Both the position numbers and the translations under genes were made by a program. Shown here piece after piece: positions 1 through 6,228 of a DNA stretch of 6,228 bases (its first letter is position 1; every line of letters starts with the position of its first letter). Origin of the DNA: an uncultured Oscillospiraceae bacterium. Its GTDB lineage: Bacteria; Bacillota; Clostridia; Oscillospirales; Oscillospiraceae. The stretch covers positions 1 to 6,228 of the forward strand of contig CANRNA010000112.1 of assembly GCA_947631805.1 (NCBI GenBank). The letters run 5' to 3'. The notes beneath the pieces are model-generated. The model searched no databases. It was not told where the DNA came from and was given only the letters and a program-made list of their open reading frames with translations.

Positions 1-1047
1 CTCATCATGGCCCGGCGGCAGGGGCGGGTGTACGTGTCCGCCATCCGGTACATGATCATGAGCCTGGTGGGCTCGGGTCTGTTCCTCATCGGGCTGAGCC
101 TTCTCTACTCCGTCACCGGCCACCTGCTCATGGTCCCGGCCAGAGAGGCCCTGGCGGCCCTTATCCCCACCGGGCGGTTCACTCTGCCCCTGTCGGTCAT
201 CCTCATCCTGCTCACCGTGAGCCTTGGCATCAAGAGCGGCCTCTACCCCTTCCACACCTGGATACCGGACGCCTACGGCTACTCCACCCCCGCCGCGGCG
301 GCGGTGCTCTCGTCGCTGGTGTCCAAGGGCTATATCCTGCTTCTGGTCAAGCTCATGGTCCGGGTCCTCCCCTACGACACCGACGCCGGGGAGAACATGA
401 CGGACATCCTGTTCCTGTTCGGGGTCATCGGCATGATGTGGGGCTCCATAGACGCCATCAGGGAGGACAACATCCGCCGCATGACCGCCTACTCCTCCGT
501 GGCCCAGATAGGCTACATCTACATGGGCCTAGGGCTGGGCACCGACGCGGGCATCGTAGCGGCCCTGTTCCACGTCCTCTCCCACGGGGCGATGAAGTCC
601 CTGCTGTTCGTCAGCATCTCCGGCCTGACGGAGGCCTCCGACGGCCGGACCGACCGGCTGGGCCTGAAGGGGGCCGGTTACCGCCACCGGGTGGCCGGGC
701 TGGGCTTCACGGTGGGGGCTCTGTCCATGATAGGCATGCCCCTGTTCACGGGCTTCGTGTCCAAGTACCTGTTCGCCTCCGCCGCCAGCGGCGCCGTCAC
801 CTTCAAGATGATCACCGCCTGGGTGGCGCTGGCCGTGAGCACCACCCTCAACGCCGTGTATTTCATGCGCACCGTGCTGGTGCTGTACACCACCGTGGAC
901 GCCCCCCGGCGGCGGGCGGAGGTCTATGTGCCCTCCCCGGTGGAAAACGCCGCCACCCTGGGCCTGGTGGCGGTGAACATAGCCCTGGGCGTGGCCTCCC
1001 CGCCGGTGATAGAGCTGCTGGCCCAGGGTCTGGCCGTATTCGGATAA
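1..1047 (+). CDS. Antiporter-like proton-conducting membrane subunit A (NuoL/M/N-MrpD family), 5'-truncated by the window
   Basis: Integral membrane subunit of the complex I/Mrp superfamily, expected to move protons or Na+ across the cytoplasmic membrane as part of a larger complex. The reading frame is open from base 1. The ATG at 7 is an internal Met: the text after it (IRYMIMSLVG) aligns with residue ~163 of the next gene, so about 148 N-terminal residues, including TM5 and its Glu, lie outside. Counting from base 1, TM7 holds Lys78 (GIKSGLYPFHTW), TM8 Lys109 (LVSKGYILLL), TM10 His191, His195 and Lys199 (FHVLSHGAMK), and TM12 Lys255 (GFVSKYLF). Two more helices follow (about 270-296 and 315-345). 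The TM8-TM9 link reads DNIRRMTAYSSVAQIGY, with Arg where the other three subunits have Lys. It ends 13 bases before the next gene, in one operon. Family is clear; the exact subunit type (MrpD-, NuoM- or NuoN-like) is not. Confidence 0.95.
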   Translation, partial: LIMARRQGRVYVSAIRYMIMSLVGSGLFLIGLSLLYSVTGHLLMVPAREALAALIPTGRFTLPLSVILILLTVSLGIKSGLYPFHTWIPDAYGYSTPAAAAVLSSLVSKGYILLLVKLMVRVLPYDTDAGENMTDILFLFGVIGMMWGSIDAIREDNIRRMTAYSSVAQIGYIYMGLGLGTDAGIVAALFHVLSHGAMKSLLFVSISGLTEASDGRTDRLGLKGAGYRHRVAGLGFTVGALSMIGMPLFTGFVSKYLFASAASGAVTFKMITAWVALAVSTTLNAVYFMRTVLVLYTTVDAPRRRAEVYVPSPVENAATLGLVAVNIALGVASPPVIELLAQGLAVFG

Positions 1048-1053
1048 GGAGGG
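1046..1053 (+). promoter_or_regulatory. Ribosome binding site of subunit B
   Basis: AAGGAGGG sits 7 bases before the ATG at 1061 and overlaps the TAA stop (1045-1047) of subunit A. This arrangement favours coupled translation of the two genes and supports the chosen start. Confidence 0.8.
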
Positions 1054-1060
1054 ATGCAAC

Positions 1061-2539
1061 ATGACCAACGGGACACCCGCTTTTGAATTGCTGCTGCCGC
1101 TGCTGCTGAGCCTGGCCGGGGGACTGGCCGTGGGCTGCGTCCGGTGGAAGAGCCGCCGGGCCATGCTGGGCCTGACGGCGGCCGTGCTCGCGGCGGACCT
1201 GCTTATCACCGTGTATATCTGCCTGTCCGGGGCGGCCATGCGCCTGCCCCTGTTCACCGTGACGGAGGGGCTGGAGGCAGTGCTCCGGGCGGACACCCTG
1301 GGAAAGATATTCGCGCTGCTGTTCGCCTTCGTGTGGCTGATGGCGGGTACGGCCGCCTTTGAGTACATGGAGCACGAGCGGGACAACCCCCGGTTCTTCG
1401 CCTTTTACCTCATCGTGGGGGGCGTGCTGAACGCCGCCTGCTGGGCGGGGAACTTCTTCACCTACTACATCCTGTTCGAGCTCATGACCCTCACCTCCAT
1501 GCCCCTGGTGCTCCACAGCCTGAGCCACGAGGCGGTGATGGCCGCGCTAAAATACCTGTTCTACTCCATGGGCGGGGCCTTTTTGACCCTGTTCGGCTTT
1601 TTCCTGTTCGTGTCCCAGGGGGAGAGCATGACCTTCCGGCCCGGGGGCAGTCTCGCCGCCGGGGCCCTCACCGGCCAGCAGCTGACGGCGGTGATGCTCA
1701 TGATCGCGGGCTTTTCCACCAAGGCGGGCATGTTCCCCATGCACGGCTGGCTGCCCACCGCCCACCCGGTGGCCCCCGCGCCCGCCTCGGCGGTGCTCTC
1801 CGGCGTGATCACCAAGGCCGGGGTGCTGGGCGTGCTGCGCACGGTGTATTACGTGGTGGGGCCGGACAAGCTCCGGGGCACCTGGGTCCAGACGGTGTGG
1901 ATATGCCTCGCCCTCACCACCGTGTTCATGGGCTCCATGCTGGCCTACAGAGAGGACGTGCTGAAAAAGCGCATGGCCTACTCCACCGTCAGCCAGGTGT
2001 CCTACGTGCTGTTCGGTCTGAGCCTGCTCCACCCCACGGCCTTCACCGGGGCAATCCTGCACGTGGTGTTCCACTCCCTTGTAAAGGACACCCTGTTTCT
2101 GGCGGCGGGGGCCGTCATCATCAGGACAGGCCGGACCCGTGTGTCGGAGCTGTCCGGCATAGGCCGGGGCATGCCTGTGACGATGTGGTGCTTCACGCTG
2201 GTGTCCGTCACTCTCATCGGCATCCCCCCCACCAGCGCCTTTGTGAGCAAGTGGTATCTGGCGGTGGGCTCTCTGGCCACCGGCATCCCCGTGGTGAGCT
2301 GGCTGGGCCCGGTGATACTGCTCATCAGCGCCCTGCTCACGGCAGGATATCTGCTCACCATCTCCATCAAGGCCTTCCTGCCGGAGAAGACCGCCCAGCC
2401 CCTGGCCGTGGAAAAGTGCGAGCCCGGCTGGCGCATGACCGTGCCCATGGGGATTATGACCGGGCTGAGCGTGCTGCTGGGCGTGTGGCCCGGCCCGCTG
2501 CTGGACGCCGTCGGGACCCTGACGGGCCTGCTGTTTTAA
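1061..2539 (+). CDS. Antiporter-like proton-conducting membrane subunit B (NuoM/MrpD-like), complete
   Basis: Complete 492-residue polytopic membrane protein, the normal length for 14-helix NuoM/MrpD-type subunits, and predicted to carry one ion channel of a multisubunit complex. Key residues: Glu140 in TM5 (LFELMTLTSMPLVLH), Lys221 and His228 in TM7 (KAGMFPMHGWLP), Lys252 in TM8 (VITKAGVLG), His334, His338 and Lys342 in TM10 (LHVVFHSLVK), and Lys397 in TM12 (SAFVSKWYL). TM1 and TM2 are present (about 8-27 and 36-58), followed by the TM3 end motif FEYMEHE (100-106). The HPVAPAPASA segment after TM7 is of the NuoM/MrpD kind. Lys rather than Glu in TM12 differs from true NuoM. The start is set by a strong ribosome site 7 bases upstream. 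Its TM7-TM8 block is very close to that of subunit D. Symbol withheld because the complex type is undetermined. Confidence 0.97.
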   Translation: MTNGTPAFELLLPLLLSLAGGLAVGCVRWKSRRAMLGLTAAVLAADLLITVYICLSGAAMRLPLFTVTEGLEAVLRADTLGKIFALLFAFVWLMAGTAAFEYMEHERDNPRFFAFYLIVGGVLNAACWAGNFFTYYILFELMTLTSMPLVLHSLSHEAVMAALKYLFYSMGGAFLTLFGFFLFVSQGESMTFRPGGSLAAGALTGQQLTAVMLMIAGFSTKAGMFPMHGWLPTAHPVAPAPASAVLSGVITKAGVLGVLRTVYYVVGPDKLRGTWVQTVWICLALTTVFMGSMLAYREDVLKKRMAYSTVSQVSYVLFGLSLLHPTAFTGAILHVVFHSLVKDTLFLAAGAVIIRTGRTRVSELSGIGRGMPVTMWCFTLVSVTLIGIPPTSAFVSKWYLAVGSLATGIPVVSWLGPVILLISALLTAGYLLTISIKAFLPEKTAQPLAVEKCEPGWRMTVPMGIMTGLSVLLGVWPGPLLDAVGTLTGLLF

Positions 2540-2541
2540 GC

Positions 2542-2547
2542 GAGGGG
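2542..2547 (+). promoter_or_regulatory. Ribosome binding site of subunit C
   Basis: GAGGGG lies 7 bases before the ATG at 2555, in the 15-base gap after subunit B. It is a weaker Shine-Dalgarno match than the ones before subunits B and D. Confidence 0.6.
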
Positions 2548-2554
2548 CGCGGCT

Positions 2555-4030
2555 ATGAGCTCATACATCCTTCTGGCCCCCATCCTGCTGCCGGTGCTCT
2601 CCGGCGCGGGGATGCTGCTGTTCCCCTTCTGGAACGCCCGGGCCCGGAACATCTTTGTAGAGGCGGTGGTGGTGGTCAACACCATCCTGACCCTGGCCGT
2701 CCTCCGGCTGGCCCCCCGGGAGACGCTGTATCTGTTCTCTCTGAGCGAAAAGCTCCCCCTGACGCTGCGGATAGACGGCCTGACCGTCTTCTTCGCCGCC
2801 ATCGTGGCCCTGCTGTGGCCTCTGGCGACACTATACGCCTTTGAGTACATGCGCCATGAGGAGCGGGTAAACACCTTCCTGGCCTATTACACCATCACCT
2901 ACGGGGTGACACTGGGCGTGGCCTTTGCCGGGAACGTGTTCAGCATGTATCTGTTTTACGAGACCCTGACCATGGTCACCCTCCCCCTGGTGATGCACAC
3001 CATGGCCCCCGAGGCCAAGCGGGCCACCCGGAAATACCTCTACTACATGATAGGCGGCACGGCCTTCGCCTTCATCGCCATGGTCTTTTACGTGCTGTAC
3101 GCCGGGGGCACCGAGTTCACCTACGGCGGGACACTGGACCTGGACAGGATCGCCCACCACGACAATGTGGTCTATCTCATCTATCTCATGGGCTTTTTCG
3201 GCTTCGGGGTGAAGGCGGCGGTGTTCCCCTTCCACAGCTGGCTGCCGGACGCCTCCGTGGCCCCCACGCCGGTGACGGCCCTGCTCCACGCGGTGGCGGT
3301 GGTGAAGGCGGGCGTGTTCGCCATCATACGCTTCACCTATTACTGCGTAGGCCCTTCCCTGCTGGCCGGTTCCTGGGCCCAGCACACGGCGCTGCTGTTC
3401 GCCATCGCCACGGTGGTCTTCGCCTCCACCATGGGGGTGCGGGAGCCCCATTTCAAGCGGCGGCTTGCCTATTCCACGGTGAGCAACCTCTCCTATATCC
3501 TCCTGGGAGTGATGACCCTTACGCCCCTGGGCCTTCTGGCGGGGCTCGCCCATCTGCTGTTTCACGCGGTGATGAAGATAAGCGGCTTTTTCTGCGTGGG
3601 CGCGGTGATGCACCAGACAGGCCGGGAATACGTCTACGACCTGGACGGCCTGGGCCGCCGCATGCCTCTCACCTTCGGGGCGTTTCTCATCTCTGCCCTC
3701 TCCCTGACGGGGATACCCCTGTTTTCCGGCTTTGTGAGCAAGTGGCTCATCGCCCGGTCCCTGTTCGCCCAGGGGGGCATCCTGGGCCAGGCGGGGGTAC
3801 TGGCGCTGCTCTACTCGGCGCTGATGACCGCCGTTTACCTGCTCACGGTGGCGGTCCGCGCCTTCTTCCCGGACCGGGAGGCGGACACCGCCTCTCTGGC
3901 GTCCTATACCGACCCCAGCTGGCAGATGCTCCTGCCCCTGGGGGTATTCTCCGTCGTCACCGTGCTCTTCGGCGTATGCGCCGGTCCCGTGCTGTCCGCC
4001 CTGGAGGGGATAGCGCAGGGGCTGGTCTGA
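2555..4030 (+). CDS. Antiporter-like proton-conducting membrane subunit C (MrpA/NuoL-like core), complete
   Basis: Complete 491-residue, about 14-helix membrane subunit of the same superfamily. Key residues: Glu136 in TM5 (LFYETLTMVTLPLVMHT), Lys220 and His227 in TM7 (GVKAAVFPFHSWLPDA), His245 and Lys251 in TM8 (LLHAVAVVKAGVFAIIR), His333, His337 and Lys341 in TM10 (AHLLFHAVMK), and Lys396 in TM12 (SGFVSKWLIA). The TM8 pair H-x5-K is what MrpA shows, and NuoL shares the His; subunits A, B and D lack this His. The protein stops near residue 491, so it corresponds only to the core of MrpA/NuoL, without their C-terminal extensions. The end of TM3 reads FEYMRHE (96-102), closely matching subunit B. 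The frame ends in two tandem stops, TGA TAA (4028-4033), followed at once by the ribosome site of subunit D. Confidence 0.97.
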   Translation: MSSYILLAPILLPVLSGAGMLLFPFWNARARNIFVEAVVVVNTILTLAVLRLAPRETLYLFSLSEKLPLTLRIDGLTVFFAAIVALLWPLATLYAFEYMRHEERVNTFLAYYTITYGVTLGVAFAGNVFSMYLFYETLTMVTLPLVMHTMAPEAKRATRKYLYYMIGGTAFAFIAMVFYVLYAGGTEFTYGGTLDLDRIAHHDNVVYLIYLMGFFGFGVKAAVFPFHSWLPDASVAPTPVTALLHAVAVVKAGVFAIIRFTYYCVGPSLLAGSWAQHTALLFAIATVVFASTMGVREPHFKRRLAYSTVSNLSYILLGVMTLTPLGLLAGLAHLLFHAVMKISGFFCVGAVMHQTGREYVYDLDGLGRRMPLTFGAFLISALSLTGIPLFSGFVSKWLIARSLFAQGGILGQAGVLALLYSALMTAVYLLTVAVRAFFPDREADTASLASYTDPSWQMLLPLGVFSVVTVLFGVCAGPVLSALEGIAQGLV

Positions 4031-4031
4031 T

Positions 4032-4038
4032 AAGGAGG
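4032..4038 (+). promoter_or_regulatory. Ribosome binding site that fixes the subunit D start at GTG 4047
   Basis: AAGGAGG is a full-length Shine-Dalgarno match. It begins inside the second stop of subunit C (TAA 4031-4033) and lies 8 bases before GTG 4047. An earlier in-frame GTG at 4038 uses the last G of this motif, so it cannot be served by it. An in-frame TAG at 4011-4013 blocks any longer start. Confidence 0.85.
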
Positions 4039-4046
4039 TGGGCTCT

Positions 4047-6089
4047 GTGGATATCTCCCTGGCGCTGCCCCGGCTGTGCGGGATGGGGCTGAGCTTCCGG
4101 GTGGACGGCTTTCGTCTGCTCTTCGCCTGCCTCACCACCTATATGTGGCTGATGACCTCCCTCTTCACCCCGGAGTACATGGCCCACGCCCGGAAAAAGG
4201 GCCGGTACTGGTTTTTCCTGCTGGCGACCTACCTGGCCACCATGGGGGTGTTTTTGTCCGACGACCTCTACACCACCTTCGTCTTCTTCGAGCTGATGAG
4301 TCTGGCCAGCTACGTGTGCGTCATCCACGACGAAAAGCCCGCCACCATGCGGGCGGGCGGGGTATATCTGGCCGTGGCCGTCATCGGCGGGCTGGTGACC
4401 CTGATGGGCATCTTCCTGCTGTATCACCTGACGGGCTCTCTCTCCTTCGCCTCCCTCCGGGCCAGCTGCGCCGATCTTCTGGCCGGAGGCGGCCGGGAGG
4501 AGCTGAAATGGCTCTATATCGCGGGGCTGTGCGTCCTGTTCGGCTTCGGGGCCAAGGCGGGCATGTTCCCCCTGCACATCTGGCTGCCCATGGCCCACCC
4601 GGTGGCTCCCGCCCCGGCCTCGGCGCTTTTGAGCGGCATCATCACCAAGAGCGGCATTTTCGGCCTGCTGGTGCTGGCGGCGGACGTGTTCGCCGGAGAC
4701 GGCGCCTGGGGCCTTCTCATCGCCGGACTTGGGACGGCCACCATGCTCCTGGGCGGGGTGCTGGCCATCTTCTCCGTGGACATCAAGCGGACCCTGGCCT
4801 GCTCGTCCATGTCCCAGCTGGGCATGATCATCCTGGGCGTGGGCATGCAGGACCTGCTGGGGGAGCACAACGCCCTGGCCGTGCGGGGGACCATCCTGCA
4901 CATGGTCAATCACGCCAATCTGAAGCTGGTCCTGTTCATGGCCGCGGGCGTGATCGTGATGAACCTGCACAAGCTGGACCTGAACGAGATACGGGGCTAC
5001 GGCCGGAAAAAGCCCCTTTTGAAGGCCGTCTTCCTCACCGGTGCCCTGGGCATCGGGGGCATCCCCCTGTTCAACGGCTACGTGAGCAAGACCCTGCTCC
5101 ACGAGAGCATCGTGGAGTATGTCGAGCTGCTCCACCAGGGGGCGGGCTCCCTGCCGGGCTTTCTCACGCCCCATCAGGCGGCGGCGCTGTTTCAGGGGAT
5201 AGAGTGGCTGTTTCTGCTGACCGGCGGCATGACCGTGGCCTATATGACGAAGCTGTTCGTGTGCGTGTTCGTGGAGCGAAACGCCGACCCCGCCCTCCAG
5301 CGTGAATATGACCGGAAGGGCCGGTACTGCTCCCCCCTGACGGGGACGGTGCTCTGCCTGGCAGCCCTGGTGCTGCCCGTGCTGGGCTGCCTGCCCGGCC
5401 TGACCCTGGACAGGCTGGCGGACACGGCCCAGACCTTCCTCCACGGCCACAGCCCCGCCCACCCGGTGCATTATTTCTCCCTGGTCAACCTGAAGGGCGG
5501 CCTTATCAGCGTCGCCATCGGCGCGGCCATCTATCTGCTCATCGTCCGCCGGGGGCTCATGGCCCGCCGGGAAGACGGCGCCCGGGTCTACGCCGACCGG
5601 TGGCCCAAAAAGCTGGACCTGCTCACCCTCGTCTATGAGCCCGTGCTGCTCAGGGCCCTGCCCGCTCTCTGCGGCGGGGCGTGCAGGCTGCTGGACCTTC
5701 TCTCCGACGGGGTCATCACCTTCGTGGCGGGCACGGTGTTCCCGGCGGTCTTCGGCTTTTTCTGCCGGGTGCTGGACTTTGTCACCGACGGGTGCGTGCT
5801 GCTGCTGCGCCGCACCACCCACCGCCAGCGCCGCCCGGCCCCGGTCGTTCCCGACGGCTACCGGTTCTCCTACTACGCCGGTACGTGCCTGAACGCCGCC
5901 GCCCGGCTGCTGGACCGGACCGTCCGCCGTGGCCGCCCCTCCGGGCGTGACTACGTTTTGCTCCTGGCGGAGCGCCAGTCCCTTTACAAGGACACCCGCC
6001 GCCTCATCCGCGCCAGCGCCTCCTTCTCCCTGCTGATGATGGGCCTGGGCCTCGCCGCCGTGGTCCTCTACCTCCTGGTGCTGCAATGA
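4047..6089 (+). CDS. Antiporter-like proton-conducting membrane subunit D, lacking TM1-2 and with a long C-terminal extension
   Basis: 680-residue membrane protein, last gene of the operon. Its core matches the antiporter fold from TM3 on: VDGFRLLF through PEYMAHARK (19-50), Glu82 in TM5 (FFELMSLASYVCVIHDE), Lys170 and His177 in TM7 (KAGMFPLHIWLP), Lys201 in TM8 (IITKSGIFG), His285, His289 and Lys293 in TM10 (LHMVNHANLK), and Lys348 in TM12 (NGYVSKTLL). The TM5 Glu comes 54 residues earlier than in subunit C, so helices 1 and 2 are absent. After TM14 (about 431-450) there is a helix at ~482-500, a mixed hydrophobic/basic region (~520-655) with a 27-residue repeat at Cys546 and Cys573, and a final helix (~657-679). 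NuoL has a similar plan: TM15, lateral helix, TM16. Start is GTG 4047, set by the ribosome site 8 bases upstream. It is not an intact NuoL or MrpA; closest named type uncertain. Confidence 0.95.
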   Translation: MDISLALPRLCGMGLSFRVDGFRLLFACLTTYMWLMTSLFTPEYMAHARKKGRYWFFLLATYLATMGVFLSDDLYTTFVFFELMSLASYVCVIHDEKPATMRAGGVYLAVAVIGGLVTLMGIFLLYHLTGSLSFASLRASCADLLAGGGREELKWLYIAGLCVLFGFGAKAGMFPLHIWLPMAHPVAPAPASALLSGIITKSGIFGLLVLAADVFAGDGAWGLLIAGLGTATMLLGGVLAIFSVDIKRTLACSSMSQLGMIILGVGMQDLLGEHNALAVRGTILHMVNHANLKLVLFMAAGVIVMNLHKLDLNEIRGYGRKKPLLKAVFLTGALGIGGIPLFNGYVSKTLLHESIVEYVELLHQGAGSLPGFLTPHQAAALFQGIEWLFLLTGGMTVAYMTKLFVCVFVERNADPALQREYDRKGRYCSPLTGTVLCLAALVLPVLGCLPGLTLDRLADTAQTFLHGHSPAHPVHYFSLVNLKGGLISVAIGAAIYLLIVRRGLMARREDGARVYADRWPKKLDLLTLVYEPVLLRALPALCGGACRLLDLLSDGVITFVAGTVFPAVFGFFCRVLDFVTDGCVLLLRRTTHRQRRPAPVVPDGYRFSYYAGTCLNAAARLLDRTVRRGRPSGRDYVLLLAERQSLYKDTRRLIRASASFSLLMMGLGLAAVVLYLLVLQ

Positions 6090-6109
6090 TGTTTTCTCCA
6101 AATGATGTC

Positions 6110-6144
6110 AAAGAGCTTCCAGCCGCTGGCTGGAAGCTCTTTTT
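6110..6144 (+). terminator. Rho-independent terminator of the antiporter operon, shared with the convergent gene
   Basis: A perfect 14-bp stem (6110-6123 pairing with 6129-6142) with a 5-base loop CGCTG (6124-6128) ends in TCTTTTT, a five-T run at 6140-6144. It lies 21 bases after the subunit D stop. On the opposite strand the hairpin is followed by only three T's, so it should work best rightward, though it also lies just past the end of the leftward gene. Confidence 0.92.
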
Positions 6145-6155
6145 AAGTTGAGTTT

Positions 6156-6228
6156 TTAGTAGTAACGCTTATGTTTGTTCTTGCGGGCCGCCTCAGACTT
6201 TTTCCGGCGCTTGACGCTGGGGCTCTGG
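6156..6228 (-). CDS. C-terminal end of an unidentified, highly basic protein (partial)
   Basis: Read on the minus strand, a frame open from the right edge of the window ends at TAA (6156-6158) after 23 visible codons. Ten of the 23 residues are Lys or Arg, with the stretch VKRRKKSEAARKNKHKRYY at the end. Such lysine/arginine tails occur on RNA- or DNA-binding proteins, but no domain is visible and no family can be named. Support comes from its position, with the stop 14 bases past the hairpin of a convergent operon, and from the lack of any other gene in this end. It could still be a chance open frame of 70 bases. Confidence 0.5.
   Translation of the reverse strand, partial: QSPSVKRRKKSEAARKNKHKRYY

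Noticed and set aside
7..9. ATG at base 7 as the true start of subunit A
   Set aside because: The frame is open to base 1, only six bases precede the ATG so no ribosome site can be seen, and the protein would lack TM1-5, including the functional Glu. It is an internal methionine.
1897..2844. A 315-codon plus-strand frame overlapping the end of B and the start of C
   Set aside because: Arg/His/Pro/Gly-rich composition typical of an out-of-frame reading of GC-rich DNA; it crosses two real gene boundaries and lacks its own ribosome site.
4038..4040. GTG at 4038 as the start of subunit D
   Set aside because: It overlaps the Shine-Dalgarno motif AAGGAGG and has no ribosome site of its own. GTG 4047 has ideal 8-base spacing.
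2831..4138. A 435-codon minus-strand open frame opposite subunit C
   Set aside because: Same antisense artefact of GC-rich third positions: His/Gly/Gln-rich, no family features, and it overlaps a fully conserved gene and its junction.
1..6089. Identification as a standard nuoL-nuoM-nuoN operon end
   Set aside because: There are four subunits rather than three, all have Lys in TM12, and no NuoK/NuoJ-type gene is visible, so Nuo symbols would mislead.
3957..6101. A 714-codon open frame on the minus strand opposite subunit D
   Set aside because: Its translation is dominated by Gly, Gln, His, Glu and Ala with no domain or membrane pattern. It mirrors the GC-rich codon positions of D, which remove stop codons from that antisense frame. 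The plus-strand protein has conserved family motifs throughout.
1..6228. CRISPR arrays, tRNA or rRNA genes, insertion sequences, att sites
   Set aside because: No spaced direct repeats, tRNA-like cloverleaf, transposase or terminal inverted repeats were seen; coding sequence accounts for nearly all of the window.

Overview
The window is a GC-rich (roughly two-thirds G+C by eye), tightly packed piece of a bacterial chromosome. It is almost wholly filled by one rightward operon end: four consecutive genes for proton-translocating, antiporter-type membrane subunits of the complex I / Mrp antiporter / membrane-bound hydrogenase superfamily (Proton_antipo_M fold; relatives of NuoL, NuoM, NuoN, MrpA, MrpD). 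GC-rich codons, strong AAGGAGG ribosome sites, 13-16 base gaps and this kind of stand-alone antiporter-subunit array would fit a GC-rich anaerobic Firmicute such as an Oscillospiraceae-type Clostridium relative. That is an impression, not something the sequence proves.

Layout. Bases 1-1047: the last two-thirds of subunit A; its first ~150 residues lie before the window. 1061-2539: subunit B, complete, 492 aa. 2555-4030: subunit C, complete, 491 aa. 4047-6089: subunit D, 680 aa, GTG start. D lacks the first two helices seen in B and C but carries a long C-terminal extension. 6110-6144: a strong hairpin terminator ends the operon. 6156-6228: the last 23 codons of an unidentified, very basic protein run in from the opposite strand, so the two transcription units converge on the hairpin.

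How the genes work together. All four proteins keep the charged residues that carry protons in this superfamily: a Glu in TM5 (seen in B, C, D), and Lys in TM7, TM8, TM10 and TM12 (all four). TM10 has the same H-x3-H-x3-K spacing in every subunit. They look like four functional ion-translocation modules assembled side by side in one membrane complex. Nothing in the window encodes a redox, hydrogenase, quinone-binding or small Mrp subunit (B, C, E, F, G). Whether the complex is a redox-driven pump or a secondary Na+/H+ antiporter depends on genes to the left of base 1.

The main points of interest are the uninterrupted run of four antiporter-like subunits and the unusual architecture of D: no TM1-2, plus a C-terminal tail with a 27-residue repeat that may stand in for the lateral helix of NuoL.
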